NCBI GenBank assembly: GCA_017448455.1
Contig: JAFSLL010000205.1
Location: 1 to 32,114 of the forward strand
Length of the DNA stretch: 32,114 bases
Reading direction: 5' to 3'
From: Oscillospiraceae bacterium
Lineage (GTDB): Bacteria; Bacillota; Clostridia; Oscillospirales; Oscillospiraceae
A program made the position numbers and the translations under genes. Each line of letters begins with the position of its first letter. Within the stretch, counting starts at the first letter, position 1. Below, in pieces: positions 31,929-32,114 of this stretch. The notes under the pieces are model-generated. The model saw only the letters and a list, made by a program, of their open reading frames with translations. It was not told the DNA's origin and made no database searches.

Positions 31929-32019
31929 TAGCGGTGGACGTACATCCTTGTCATCCCCGGCTCGCCGTCACCCTGCACCATACAGAAAAACGCCCAGCCG
32001 TAACGCTCATAGAAACCGG
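31929..32019 (-). pseudogene. C-terminal fragment of a GNAT acetyltransferase cut by an IS
   Basis: On the minus strand the frame reads GFYERYGWAFFCMVQGDGEPGMTRMYVHR and stop, the end of a GNAT acetyltransferase (GFYExxGW is its last core motif). Coding continuity ends at about 32019, where an IS3-type end begins. The N-terminal part must lie beyond the inserted element, outside the window. Confidence 0.68.
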
Positions 32020-32114
32020 TGGGAGGTGCGGACATTATTTTAGACTGCCACACCCATCCTCCTTCTGTAGTTAATAGGGCTGAGCCCACCGAGGGATAGT
32101 TTTATCCGATCTTC
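32020..32114 (-). mobile_element. 3' end of an IS3-family insertion sequence
   Basis: The minus-strand frame from the window edge to the stop at 32040-32042 reads EDRIKLSLGGLSPINYRRRMGVAV, the C-terminus of an IS3-family OrfB (DDE integrase) transposase. The following tract up to 32020, which on the plus strand begins TGGGAGGTGCGGACA, resembles an IS3-group terminal inverted repeat. The rest of the element is outside the window. Confidence 0.72.

Noticed and set aside
1-32114. CRISPR arrays, tRNA or rRNA genes
   Set aside because: No regularly spaced repeats, cloverleaf-like segments or rRNA-like stretches were noticed when reading both strands.

Overview
The window looks like a chromosomal segment of a strictly anaerobic member of the Clostridia. 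The evidence is a Gram-positive-type PolC replicase, the MEP isoprenoid pathway (IspG, Dxr), strong GGAGG ribosome binding sites, consensus sigma-A promoters, and oxygen-sensitive 2-hydroxyacyl-CoA dehydratase-type and ferredoxin-type proteins. I cannot place it below class level from the sequence alone. No rRNA, tRNA, CRISPR array, phage structural gene or replication origin was seen.

Layout. (1) 1-4.07 kb, minus strand: an operon of a CooC-type ATPase, two 2-hydroxyacyl-CoA dehydratase-family subunits and the start of the activator ATPase that energises them. (2) 4.16-13.87 kb, minus strand: a housekeeping cluster read from its own promoter as pyrH-frr-uppS-dxr-rseP-ispG-polC, with a terminator after polC. 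The cdsA gene usually found between uppS and dxr is absent. (3) 13.9-17.7 kb, minus strand: a small zinc-ribbon gene and the two halves of a heterodimeric ABC exporter. (4) 17.8-22.1 kb, plus strand: a 900-residue iron-sulfur/FAD/NAD(P) oxidoreductase followed by a HypA-like protein, then a 63-residue zinc-ribbon protein and a histidine phosphatase.

(5) 22.2-32.1 kb, mostly minus strand, is an accessory region with many broken or orphan genes. It holds a membrane-anchored MerR regulator overlapping a YhfC-type intramembrane protease, a GNAT remnant, an alpha/beta hydrolase, and an AbiEi antitoxin whose toxin is missing. A VanX-like dipeptidase gene sits where the toxin should start. Two serine-recombinase tails are joined head to head. 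An MFS efflux gene follows, with a leader peptide and competing RNA stems. Then come a GNAT gene, a DUF3795 protein, an FMN reductase, a small membrane protein and a second alpha/beta hydrolase. The window ends in a GNAT gene cut by an IS3-family element.

The points most worth following up are the CooC-dehydratase-activator operon, the oxidoreductase-HypA pair, the membrane MerR/YhfC pair, the attenuator before the MFS pump, and the apparent replacement of the AbiEii toxin by a dipeptidase gene.
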